Program-made: the position numbers and the translations under genes
Virus record (IMG/VR): IMGVR_UViG_3300028590_000016
Span: 1 to 62,672 of that record
Direction: 5' to 3' (one strand)
Source of the DNA: a virus
Length of the DNA: 62,672 nt
In this document: in pieces, positions 50,003 through 55,986 of the stretch
Numbering within the stretch: position 1 is the first letter of the stretch
Layout of the letters: each line of letters opens with the position of its first letter
The notes under the pieces: model-generated
What the model was told of the DNA's origin: nothing
Database searches by the model: none
What the model saw: the letters and a program-made list of their open reading frames with translations, nothing else

Positions 50003-50325
50003 TGGCAGCGTTGCCGAAAAAGATGCCCCGCAAGCGCACTACGCGAAAGACAAAGCTACGCAGCGAGGCGATAGATCGGGTCTGTCAGATTCGATTGGAG
50101 GGCTGCCACAACGTGCCTACGTGTTTGTGCCATTGGCGGCAAATCGACATCAGCGGGATGGGGCTGAAGTCGTTCGATATCTTCGGCGCGTGGGGCTGTG
50201 CGTACTGCCATGAAATCGTTGACCGTATTGGTCGAGGCGATCTTCAGGTGCAGTTGGACTTCGCGAGGGCCGTGTTCAGGACTCAGGCCATACTCGTATC
50301 AGAAGGAAAGATTTCCTATGGCTAG
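50002..50325 (+). CDS. DUF1364 (NinG-region nuclease-like) protein
   Basis: 107 residues from GTG 50002 (overlaps the previous TAG). CQIRLEGCHNVPTCLCHWRQ, GMGLKSFDIFGAWGCAYCHE and IVDRIGRGD match DUF1364, a family of putative HNH-like nucleases near phage recombination genes. Cys and His residues form a likely metal site. Confidence 0.75.
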   Translation: MAALPKKMPRKRTTRKTKLRSEAIDRVCQIRLEGCHNVPTCLCHWRQIDISGMGLKSFDIFGAWGCAYCHEIVDRIGRGDLQVQLDFARAVFRTQAILVSEGKISYG

Positions 50326-50581
50326 AAATGCTAGGTTGTTCGATCATCAGATCAGGGCTGCATACGCAGAATTGACGTCGACTGCGCGAGACATGTGGAT
50401 CGTAGATTTGAACTTCGGCGGGCTACAGATCCATTTTCGTAGACCTCGATCATTCGTGACACAGGTGTATGTTGGGCGCTTCTGCCGTATCGGCAATGGC
50501 GCCTTGGACATTTCGCAAGAGGACTTTACGAAAGAGGTCCGCTACGCTGAGGATGTTTTGCAGGGACGGAGAGCGGCATGA
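50318..50581 (+). CDS. Hypothetical protein
   Basis: 87 residues from ATG 50318 with AAGGAAAG upstream. It has YAELTSTARDMWIVDLNFGG and HFRRPRSFVTQVYVGRF, an alpha/beta pattern, and an acidic helix (ISQEDFTKEVRYAEDVL). Overlaps both neighbours. Unknown function. Confidence 0.65.
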   Translation: MARNARLFDHQIRAAYAELTSTARDMWIVDLNFGGLQIHFRRPRSFVTQVYVGRFCRIGNGALDISQEDFTKEVRYAEDVLQGRRAA

Positions 50582-51084
50582 CGCTTCGGGTGACATTGGG
50601 TGTCGATCCGGGGCAGACTGGCGCTATCGCGATTCTGGCTGATGAGGTGTTCAGCAAGTTCATCGACATGCCGGTGCTGAAACGGTCGGCTGGGGGCATG
50701 CATGTCGACGCTGTGACGCTGGCTGCCGCGCTACGTGGCATCTTCAGTTCGTACCCTGGCGCAAACGTATTGGCGGTGCTTGAGGAAGTCGCAGCGAGGC
50801 CGGGGCAAGGCGTATCGGCGATGTTCCGGTTCGGCGAGTCCTACGGTGTTGTGCGTGGTGTTCTCGGCGCGCTTGGCATCCCCTTCCTTCAAGTCTCGCC
50901 AGCAGTCTGGAAGCGCAACATGCAGTTGCTTGGGAAGGACAAGGATTGCGCGCGGACGTGCGCTATCAACAGGCATCCGAGCGCTGCGCCAGAACTGATC
51001 CGCAAGAAAGACGTTGGTCGCGCCGATGCGCTACTGATCGCAACATGGGCGCACAATACCGAGCAAGCGGCGAGGCTGAAATGA
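50578..51084 (+). CDS. RuvC-like Holliday junction resolvase
   Basis: 168 residues. GVDPGQTGAIAIL has the first catalytic Asp; LAVLEEVAARPGQGVSAMFR carries the Glu; FLQVSPAVWKRNMQLLGKDK and RKKDVGRADALLIATW close the RuvC pattern. It would resolve four-way junctions formed in replication and recombination. GTGA/ATGA overlaps link it to its neighbours. Confidence 0.9.
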   Translation: MTLRVTLGVDPGQTGAIAILADEVFSKFIDMPVLKRSAGGMHVDAVTLAAALRGIFSSYPGANVLAVLEEVAARPGQGVSAMFRFGESYGVVRGVLGALGIPFLQVSPAVWKRNMQLLGKDKDCARTCAINRHPSAAPELIRKKDVGRADALLIATWAHNTEQAARLK

Positions 51085-51314
51085 GGGGCCGCATGTATGA
51101 ATTCGAGGGCCAGATGCGCACGATATCGCAGATCCGGCGGATGATTCCGGCGCTTGGTGAGAGCGCGATTCAGATGCGGGTGGATCGTGGTATGACGACG
51201 AGAAGTGCGATGCTGTCGTTCGACTCCCGCGCAGCGATGAGGACAGGCGGGCGAAAAAGTCGTAGCAGCTTCGGCGACACGTTTTCGTTCGGCGAAAAAA
51301 CGAAACCTCTGTGA
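51081..51314 (+). CDS. Small basic protein
   Basis: 77 residues from ATG 51081 (ATGA overlap). It reads YEFEGQMRTISQIRRMIPAL and GMTTRSAMLSFDSRAAM, with a basic serine-rich tail. The part SQIRRMIPALGESAIQMRVD might be a helix-turn-helix. Unknown function. Confidence 0.6.
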   Translation: MRGRMYEFEGQMRTISQIRRMIPALGESAIQMRVDRGMTTRSAMLSFDSRAAMRTGGRKSRSSFGDTFSFGEKTKPL

Positions 51315-51562
51315 ACGCAGACGAATACACAGGTCCGGAGCGGAACTGCGAGGTGGCGGCGGCGAAGCGGTTGCGATCGGCGATGTTGAAGAAAGGCCCG
51401 TGTTTTTTCTGCATGCATCTTATTGAGGGATTCGAGCTTGCGGCGTGTTCGACGTTTGGGCGTTCGTTCCCGCTGTGTTCTGCTGACGGGCTTAGGCCGG
51501 CGTTCGAACTTGACGATGCCGCGATGCAGAAAAGCGAAGACGAAGGAGTGAGCCATGGGTGA
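51311..51562 (+). CDS. Small cysteine-rich protein
   Basis: 83 residues from GTG 51311. GPCFFCMHLIEGFELAACST with a later Cys (FPLCSADG) suggests a zinc site. GTGA overlap upstream and 8-base overlap downstream. Unknown function. Confidence 0.6.
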   Translation: MNADEYTGPERNCEVAAAKRLRSAMLKKGPCFFCMHLIEGFELAACSTFGRSFPLCSADGLRPAFELDDAAMQKSEDEGVSHG

Positions 51563-52115
51563 AACTGCGATCGTTCGGGATGGGGCAGCGCTACCGCCAG
51601 AGGTCGCACGGCTGCTGCGCAAATGGGGCCGAGTCTTCGGGCCGTCGCGCATTGCGGAGTGGGACGAGGACTCAAGCATGGGGTTGGGCGGACGGTCGGA
51701 TGCGTTGGTGCAGTTGCTACGCGTCGGCAAGGGCGCCCAATCACTGATGCAGGGTAGGTCGCCGGTCTGGACGAGAGACGGCGACGGCAAGCGAGTGCTT
51801 GACCGTGCCGCGATGGCACCGCACCAATGCTTCGGCGTCGAGAGTCGAGTGAGTGGCGAGCGGCCATGGATCGTCGATCCGGAAGCCGAGTATGTCGATA
51901 GGCTTTGGTGCCAGCTACACCGCGAGAACGAAGTTCCGGCGATCGTGCTTCGAATGGAATACTGCGTCTACGGGCCGCGTAGGATGAAGGTCGGATGGGT
52001 CAACAACTGCGAAGGCATCGAACGCGTGTCCATTCGTCGCTACGCCTCGCACCTTGAGACGGCACGTGACTGGATGGCCGACGCGATCACAGGCAAGAGG
52101 CGCCGCGCAGCGTGA
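51555..52115 (+). CDS. Hypothetical protein (DUF1133-like; candidate late regulator)
   Basis: 186 residues. LPPEVARLLRKWGRVFGP and PEAEYVDRLWCQLHRENE are typical of DUF1133-like phage proteins. In other phages this region, at the end of the nin-like cluster and before tRNA/lysis genes, often holds a late antiterminator (Q-like). A regulatory role here is inferred by position only. The C-terminus is basic. Confidence 0.55.
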   Translation: MGETAIVRDGAALPPEVARLLRKWGRVFGPSRIAEWDEDSSMGLGGRSDALVQLLRVGKGAQSLMQGRSPVWTRDGDGKRVLDRAAMAPHQCFGVESRVSGERPWIVDPEAEYVDRLWCQLHRENEVPAIVLRMEYCVYGPRRMKVGWVNNCEGIERVSIRRYASHLETARDWMADAITGKRRRAA

Positions 52116-52543
52116 ACGAATGTCTTGGGGGGCGATACGCCCGGCACGGGGTCACGTACACAGATGCATGGTTCCTCTACGCGGTACTGGCGGATACGAG
52201 GCGTCCCATATTCGTTGCAAAAGTCGGGATCAGTACAACGCCGCTCCGGCGCATCGCGGCAGTGCATGAAGCGTCACCATTCCCCATCGTCGCCGGCATA
52301 TGGGCAATGGTCGGTGGTCGCAGCGCAGCAGCATCCGCAGAAGCGCGAATCCGAAAGGCGTTCTCTGATCGCCGCACGCAAGCGGATTGGTACGAGTTCG
52401 ACCAGACGAGCCACGACGATCGGTCACGGTTCAACCTGACGATTCGTTCGCTCGCTGCCGCAGCAGCACATCGCCCGCTCGAATGGCATCGGCTGCAACA
52501 GGGCGAAATCCAGCGCTACTTAGCCGCTGCGAAGCTGGTTTGA
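52112..52543 (+). CDS. T5orf172/GIY-YIG-like nuclease-domain protein
   Basis: 143 residues from GTG 52112. IFVAKVGISTTPLRRIAAVH and AEARIRKAFSDRRTQADWYE follow the T5orf172-type (GIY-YIG-like) layout, in which a KVGIS strand is followed by an arginine and a later acidic residue. Probably a homing or DNA-cutting enzyme domain, or a degenerate one. GTGA overlap with the preceding gene. Confidence 0.6.
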   Translation: MNECLGGRYARHGVTYTDAWFLYAVLADTRRPIFVAKVGISTTPLRRIAAVHEASPFPIVAGIWAMVGGRSAAASAEARIRKAFSDRRTQADWYEFDQTSHDDRSRFNLTIRSLAAAAAHRPLEWHRLQQGEIQRYLAAAKLV

Positions 52544-52561
52544 AATAGTTCCAGAAAATGC

Positions 52562-52590
52562 TTGACATCTGTTCTTGGCGTACGTACGCT
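52562..52590 (+). promoter_or_regulatory. Candidate promoter with a 12-bp palindrome
   Basis: TTGACA (52562-52567), 17-base spacer, TACGCT (52585-52590). The palindrome GCGTACGTACGC (52578-52589) covers most of the -10 box, so a bound repressor would block it. The -10 match is weak. It would drive the small genes from 52621. Confidence 0.45.
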
Positions 52591-52620
52591 GAAACTACAC
52601 AAACGGCGAGACTTCAGTGC

Positions 52621-52875
52621 ATGGACACGCTTGATCGCATATGGGAAATCTGCCAACTCGGCGAGGAAGATGCCTTGAGCAAGATCGCTGACGTGATCGG
52701 AATGACGGATGTCGAGAAGGAGCGTGACGAGCTTGCGCGTGAACTCAAGATTTGGCAGGAGGCGGTTGAAGGGCTTTCGATCTTGGATGATGCAGGGTAT
52801 TTCTATGACCGGGGGGAATGCGTCAAGACTCGTGTCGAGACCATCAAGGCCCAACATCAGGGGGAGAAAGCGTGA
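52621..52875 (+). CDS. Hypothetical acidic helical protein
   Basis: 84 residues from ATG 52621, about 24 bases below the candidate transcription start. DTLDRIWEICQLGEEDALSK and RDELARELKIWQEAVEGLS are helices. ATG 52558 would include the promoter, so it was not chosen. Unknown function. Confidence 0.6.
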   Translation: MDTLDRIWEICQLGEEDALSKIADVIGMTDVEKERDELARELKIWQEAVEGLSILDDAGYFYDRGECVKTRVETIKAQHQGEKA

Positions 52876-53234
52876 TCCCGCCGGCCAACACTCCAATGTT
52901 CATTCCTTGCGCTGATCAGCAGAGGGCAGCCGAGAATAGCTTTTGGAATCCAGCGATTGGTTTGTGGGTTGAGCCGAACCCCGAATACGTAGTCGGCTAC
53001 GGCCTTGCAGCCATGTACCAGCAAGTTGCGGCCGCTATGTGCAACGCATCCGGTTTTATCGCGGCTGCCGAAGCCGCAATCCGCTACGACGAGGCGATCC
53101 AGTCCTGTGTAGGCGACCCGGATCGAATGAGTTCGTACTGTACCGCTGAGGGCGATGACCTAGATGCTCTGTACGCCGACTGGATCGGCAAGTCTCGCGC
53201 AGTATTGGCGAAGATCAAAGGAGATATTAAGTGA
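52872..53234 (+). CDS. Hypothetical protein
   Basis: 120 residues from GTG 52872 (GGGGAGAAAGC upstream, GTGA overlap). Helical with YQQVAAAMCNASGFIAAAEA and LDALYADWIGKSRAVLAKIK. The last part resembles the N-terminus of the protein at 20221-20688. Unknown function. Confidence 0.65.
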   Translation: MIPPANTPMFIPCADQQRAAENSFWNPAIGLWVEPNPEYVVGYGLAAMYQQVAAAMCNASGFIAAAEAAIRYDEAIQSCVGDPDRMSSYCTAEGDDLDALYADWIGKSRAVLAKIKGDIK

Positions 53235-53371
53235 CAAACTTCCTAATTCTGCTAGCCACTGTCCTGGCGTTCGTTTCTCTGATCGTATGGGCGAGTGGGT
53301 CGAATTCTGGCTGGCCTGACTCGGACGACGACGGTGACGGTGACGGTGACTATTCGGGGAAGTGGAAATGA
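53231..53371 (+). CDS. 46-residue membrane peptide with acidic repeat tail
   Basis: GTG 53231 in GTGA overlap. TNFLILLATVLAFVSLIVW is a membrane segment; the tail DSDDDGDGDGD is encoded by a GGTGAC triple repeat, a spot prone to slippage. It ends in ATGA overlap with the next gene. Unknown function. Confidence 0.6.
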   Translation: MTNFLILLATVLAFVSLIVWASGSNSGWPDSDDDGDGDGDYSGKWK

Positions 53372-53565
53372 GCCAACCTATTCCGAAGATTAGCTTACCA
53401 ATGAAGATCGTCGGCGGTTTCGTGGTGATCGTTTCGGCGCTGACTTTGGCGCCTGTGGCGGTTCTTTGTCGCGGCATAGGCTTCATTTGTCGGCTCATGC
53501 AGTTCCATTTCACGAAGGGCATGGACGACTACGACACGCTTGCAGACAAGGTGAGAACGCCGTGA
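53368..53565 (+). CDS. Small membrane protein
   Basis: 65 residues from ATG 53368. One membrane segment (PMKIVGGFVVIVSALTLAPV, about 11-32), followed by a basic C-terminus. Paired with the previous membrane peptide. Unknown function. Confidence 0.65.
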   Translation: MSQPIPKISLPMKIVGGFVVIVSALTLAPVAVLCRGIGFICRLMQFHFTKGMDDYDTLADKVRTP

Positions 53566-53801
53566 CCGCCGAGAAAGAACCGAAGGCAAGCCGATATCCG
53601 TGGGCTGAGGCGCCGGATTGGGCCGAGTACGCGGCGACGGATCGTGACGGTGAAGCGGTGTGGTATGAGCGGCAGCCACGGCTTAGCCAGCAATTCGGCT
53701 GGTGGCATGTAAGCTATGGCGGGCGCCAGCAATCGGTTCGCTCTGAGTGGCCCGTGCCGGGCGTAGAAGACTACAAAACCAGCCTTGAGGTCCGCCCATG
53801 A
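53562..53801 (+). CDS. Hypothetical tryptophan-rich protein
   Basis: 79 residues from GTG 53562. RYPWAEAPDWAEYAATDRDG and QFGWWHVSYGGRQQSVR, strand-rich. This pattern recurs in phage small proteins. ATGA/GTGA overlaps on both sides. Unknown function. Confidence 0.65.
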   Translation: MTAEKEPKASRYPWAEAPDWAEYAATDRDGEAVWYERQPRLSQQFGWWHVSYGGRQQSVRSEWPVPGVEDYKTSLEVRP

Positions 53802-54136
53802 CCACAGTCCGCGAAGTCCTGATCGCCGCTCGCGCGAAGATCGCGGGGCCGGATGCGATTACTTTTGCCGGGCTGGCCGTGAATGACATGAACATCGTAT
53901 GCGATCCGCGAAGCGAGGGCGCTGTTGCCTGGAACGGCGAGGGCGCAGTGTTCTCCATGACTGGCGACGATCCGTACAAGATCGGATACGGCGAGGCGAT
54001 GGGAACACTCGCCGCACTCCATGCATTAGACGATCAGGTCGGCGGCATCCGCGTTGGCAAGGTTGCCGCTGGCATGACGCAAGACGGGATTCTGGCTATT
54101 TTCGATCGCGCCATAGCCGCTCAAGGTGCCGCATGA
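53798..54136 (+). CDS. DUF6197-like protein, tandem copy 1
   Basis: 112 residues. TTVREVLIAARAKIAGPDAI at the start and GILAIFDRAIAAQG at the end match the family; the middle is more like a strand-rich insert. First of three tandem members. Function unknown. Confidence 0.7.
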   Translation: MTTVREVLIAARAKIAGPDAITFAGLAVNDMNIVCDPRSEGAVAWNGEGAVFSMTGDDPYKIGYGEAMGTLAALHALDDQVGGIRVGKVAAGMTQDGILAIFDRAIAAQGAA

Positions 54137-54459
54137 AGACGACACTGCAAATCCTGATCGATGCACGGGCACTGTTGAAGGGTGGCGGTAAATGGTGTAA
54201 GGGTGCCAATGCCCGTGGGATGCGAGGAACCCGAGTTGACCCGAACGGTAAGTATGCGGTTTGTTTCTGCGCTCAAGGTGCGCTATTCCGCGTTGCTGGG
54301 CGTCAGGGGATCTTTGGAGCAACGACGGCGCTTCAGAATTTCACGCTGCCTATGACGCTGCTGGAGTTCAACGACCAAAGCCACCGCACGAAGCGCGAGG
54401 TCATCGCCCTTTTCACGCAGGCTATCAAGGCGGAGAGGAAGCATGAACTCCACGCGTGA
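54133..54459 (+). CDS. DUF6197-like protein, tandem copy 2
   Basis: 108 residues from ATG 54133 (ATGA overlap). TTLQILIDARALLKGGGKW, KYAVCFCAQGALFRV and REVIALFTQAIKAERKHEL match the family, including the CxC of the minus-strand copy (CWCAIGAVH). Function unknown. Confidence 0.7.
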   Translation: MKTTLQILIDARALLKGGGKWCKGANARGMRGTRVDPNGKYAVCFCAQGALFRVAGRQGIFGATTALQNFTLPMTLLEFNDQSHRTKREVIALFTQAIKAERKHELHA

Positions 54460-54736
54460 AGTCCTAGTCGCGGCACGGAAGCGGATAGAGCGCGTGATCA
54501 ACAGCTATACGGCTTTCACGGCTACTTTGAAGCTACAGGATGCTTGCCATCAATGTGGGCAGCCGGGCTTGTACAGAGATGCGTATCGCGCTCTGCTGGG
54601 CGAAGCAACTGCTTCAAATCTTAGTGGCGGACCGGCTGAAATTGGTAGTCTCGCAGATATCGCCAGAGCCATTGGCAAGGAAGCCACGCTAGCCCTGTTC
54701 GATCGCGCCATCGCGGCGCAAAAGGAAGTGCCATGA
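54443..54736 (+). CDS. DUF6197-like protein, tandem copy 3
   Basis: 97 residues from ATG 54443 (GAGAGGA upstream), overlapping copy 2 by 17 bases. NSTREVLVAARKRIERVINS and ATLALFDRAIAAQKEV match copies 1 and 2; CHQCGQPG replaces the usual CxC block. It is the last gene before the tRNA region. Confidence 0.7.
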   Translation: MNSTREVLVAARKRIERVINSYTAFTATLKLQDACHQCGQPGLYRDAYRALLGEATASNLSGGPAEIGSLADIARAIGKEATLALFDRAIAAQKEVP

Positions 54737-55206
54737 TGCTGGAATTAGCTGGTCTGGCCGAGTCGAATTCGTGAAATTCGACCGAAACTCAGACAGGCTA
54801 ATTTCAGACAACAGAAGACATAAAGGATCTTTGGGACACCCTATGGGAGCTAAGCTCGTACCTTCATGCTGGTATCGCTCTGGAACTGTCCGGATCGGTT
54901 TCCCATCCATAGGACTCCGACAAGTCACCCACGTGTCCGCTAACCCGGTTTTGAAGGCGCCGATCCTCAAAGCGCCCGAAAGCGATAGCCTATTCTGACG
55001 TGCAGGCGGCCGACCCCATGACTACGCGCGTCTTGGCGCTGGGGTGGCAAGGGGATGGAAGGGTAGGTTAGACTTACGAAACAGTTTGGTGTCTGCGGCC
55101 CTTGCAACACCAGATTGGGCCGGTCGAGCGTCTAACTCGACCGGCCACCTGATCATACACCGCTGGAATGGAAGCCAGTGGTGTGAAGTTCGCAATAGAT
55201 AGTTTT
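54737..55206 (+). other. 470-base noncoding region with three strong hairpins
   Basis: No convincing gene. Hairpins: an eight-base perfect stem GTCGAATT/AATTCGAC (54762-54769 with 54775-54782), an eleven-base perfect stem GGCCGGTCGAG/CTCGACCGGCC (55118-55128 with 55136-55146), and a nine-pair stem (55158-55166 with 55175-55183). A seven-base inverted repeat (54840-54846, 54907-54913) spans a larger loop. The last two hairpins stand directly before the first tRNA. A GTG frame at 54771 runs 75 codons but looks noncoding. Confidence 0.6.
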
Positions 55207-55293
55207 GGTGCGTTCCGCTAGGTGGCTAGCAGCCGGTCTTGAAAACCGGAGGTGACCGCAAGGTTAAGGGTTCGACTCCTTAGCGCACCGCCA
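55207..55293 (+). tRNA. tRNA-Ser(UGA)
   Basis: Acceptor GGTGCGT pairs with GCGCACC (one G-U pair), discriminator G, encoded CCA at 55291-55293. The anticodon loop CTTGAAA gives UGA. A long variable arm (GGTGACCGCAAGGTTA region) and a T loop GTTCGAC-type confirm a class II serine tRNA. First of the cluster. Confidence 0.9.
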
Positions 55294-55297
55294 AATT

Positions 55298-55386
55298 GGA
55301 AGGTTAAGCGGGAAGGTTCCCGCACTGGTTTGCTAAACCAAGTGCTCCGGCAGCGGAGTGTGGATCAAGACCACAGCCTTCCTCCA
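55298..55386 (+). tRNA. tRNA-Ser(GCU)
   Basis: Acceptor GGAAGGT pairs with GCCTTCC, discriminator T, CCA at 55384-55386. Anticodon loop TTTGCTAAA gives GCU; the variable arm is long, as in serine tRNAs. The T loop reads ATCAAGA, lacking the usual TTC start, which is atypical. Discriminator is U where serine tRNA usually has G. Confidence 0.85.
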
Positions 55387-55394
55387 AGTTGTAC

Positions 55395-55471
55395 GGAGGC
55401 GTAGCTTAGCGGTTTAAAGCATCGGCCTGTCGAGCCGACGACCATGGGTTCGAATCCCATCGTCTCCGCCA
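55395..55471 (+). tRNA. tRNA-Asp(GUC)
   Basis: Acceptor GGAGGCG pairs with CGTCTCC (one G-U), discriminator G, CCA at 55469-55471. Anticodon loop CTGTCGA gives GUC. D and T arms are normal (T loop TTCGAAT). The hammerhead element starts seven bases after it. Confidence 0.92.
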
Positions 55472-55477
55472 GTTGTT

Positions 55478-55537
55478 GTTAGCCTGATGAGGCCGTGAGG
55501 CCGAAACATGCGCGCAAGGAAGCGCCATGTAGCTAGC
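55478..55537 (+). ncRNA. Type I hammerhead ribozyme
   Basis: Stem I GTTAGC (55478-55483) with GCTAGC (55532-55537); CUGAUGA core 55484-55490; stem II GGCC/GGCC (55491-55494, 55499-55502) with a GUGA tetraloop; GAAA 55503-55506; stem III ACATG/CATGT (55506-55510, 55526-55530) plus GCGC/GCGC around C55511 and an AAGGAA loop. The cleavage triplet is GUA, so it would cut after A55531, leaving a 5'-OH on G55532. All invariant core bases are present. Confidence 0.88.
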
Positions 55538-55679
55538 TGGCGGCAGCGAATGCCGGCGGGTCTACATCTCAAGCGTGAGGTCGCAGGTTCAAATCCTGCC
55601 GTGGGTGAAAGCCCACGTAGCTCAGTGGTTAGAGCGCATGAAACGACTCGCCAAACCCTTGTCGCTGCTGTCCAGCTAG
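55533..55679 (+). ncRNA. Complementary flanks enclosing the permuted tRNA
   Basis: CTAGCTGG-CGGCAGCG (55533-55548) pairs with CGCTGCTG-T-CCAGCTAG (55663-55679): 16 pairs, one G-U, one bulged T. Inside, GGCGGGTC (55555-55562) pairs with GACTCGCC (55645-55652). These helices hold together the two outer segments that would be removed if the tRNA halves are joined. The outer helix starts one base after the hammerhead cut and shares bases 55533-55537 with hammerhead stem I, so the two structures exclude each other. Confidence 0.7.
55565..55640 (+). tRNA. Circularly permuted tRNA, probable anticodon CUC
   Basis: The 3' half (55565-55606) comes first: C31, loop ATCTCAA (anticodon CUC, U33 present), anticodon stem 3' side GCGTG, variable AGGTC, T arm GCAGG-TTCAAAT-CCTGC, acceptor CGTGGGT. 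A GAAA linker (55607-55610) leads to the 5' half (55611-55640): acceptor GCCCACG, TA, D arm GCTC-AGTGGTTA-GAGC, G26 and CATG. All seven acceptor pairs form (one G-U), and joining G30 to C31 gives a five-pair anticodon stem CATGC/GCGTG. No CCA is encoded. Confidence 0.8.
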
Positions 55680-55682
55680 AAC

Positions 55683-55761
55683 ATGCCCGCATAGCTCAGT
55701 CTGGTAGAGCAGCGTATTTGTAATTCGTTTGCCGGTGGTTCGAATCCACCCGGGCGTGCCA
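55683..55761 (+). tRNA. tRNA-Thr(UGU)
   Basis: Acceptor ATGCCCG pairs with CGGGCGT, discriminator G, CCA at 55759-55761. The anticodon loop TTTGTAA gives UGU; T arm GGTGG-TTCGAAT-CCACC is normal. Two oddities: four bases (CATA) instead of two link acceptor and D stem, and the anticodon stem has a U-U mismatch. Start could be two bases later if another pairing is used. Confidence 0.75.
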
Positions 55762-55762
55762 A

Positions 55763-55836
55763 GCGGGTATGGGATAGTGGCTGTTCCTTGGTCTTCCAAG
55801 CCAATGACGCGCGTTCGATTCGCGCTATCCGCTCCA
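55763..55836 (+). tRNA. tRNA-Gly(UCC)
   Basis: Acceptor GCGGGTA pairs with TATCCGC, discriminator T, CCA at 55834-55836. The anticodon loop CTTCCAA gives UCC. T arm GCGCG-TTCGATT-CGCGC is normal. It ends the cluster; only one base separates it from tRNA-Thr. Confidence 0.88.
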
Positions 55837-55854
55837 ATATTTGACTTACTGTGC

Positions 55855-55883
55855 TTGAAATCCCGAGAACCGGGGGCTAAACT
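55855..55883 (+). promoter_or_regulatory. Candidate late promoter
   Basis: TTGAAA (55855-55860), 17-base spacer, TAAACT (55878-55883). It lies 19 bases after the last tRNA and about 100 bases before the first late gene, with a terminator between. The layout is that of lambda pR'-tR'. Confidence 0.55.
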
Positions 55884-55940
55884 GGTCAAAGTCGATAGCT
55901 GCGCCAGATTGATTTGCGAGTGAAATTCGACCATTGAGAG

Positions 55941-55957
55941 GCCCGCCAAGTGCGGGC
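55941..55957 (+). terminator. Leader terminator before the late genes
   Basis: GCCCGC (55941-55946) pairs with GCGGGC (55952-55957) around CAAGT, followed by TTCCGTCGTTTC. The tail is only moderately T-rich, so termination may be partial. Placed about 50 bases after the expected start of the late transcript. Confidence 0.55.
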
Positions 55958-55986
55958 TTCCGTCGTTTCTAGGCTTGGAGAAACCC

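Noticed and set aside
54771-54998. 75-codon frame before the tRNA genes
   Set aside because: Its GTG lies inside a perfect hairpin, there is no ribosome site, and the sequence does not look coding.
55633-55679. A second hammerhead built on GAAAC at 55640-55644
   Set aside because: There is no second CUGANGA strand and the bases around TA/C and G/AAAC do not pair as required.
55472-55683. Permuted intron-exon form of a group I intron around the tRNA halves
   Set aside because: The outer segments total about 136 bases, too short for a group I core, and the joints lack the U and G bases at the expected splice sites.
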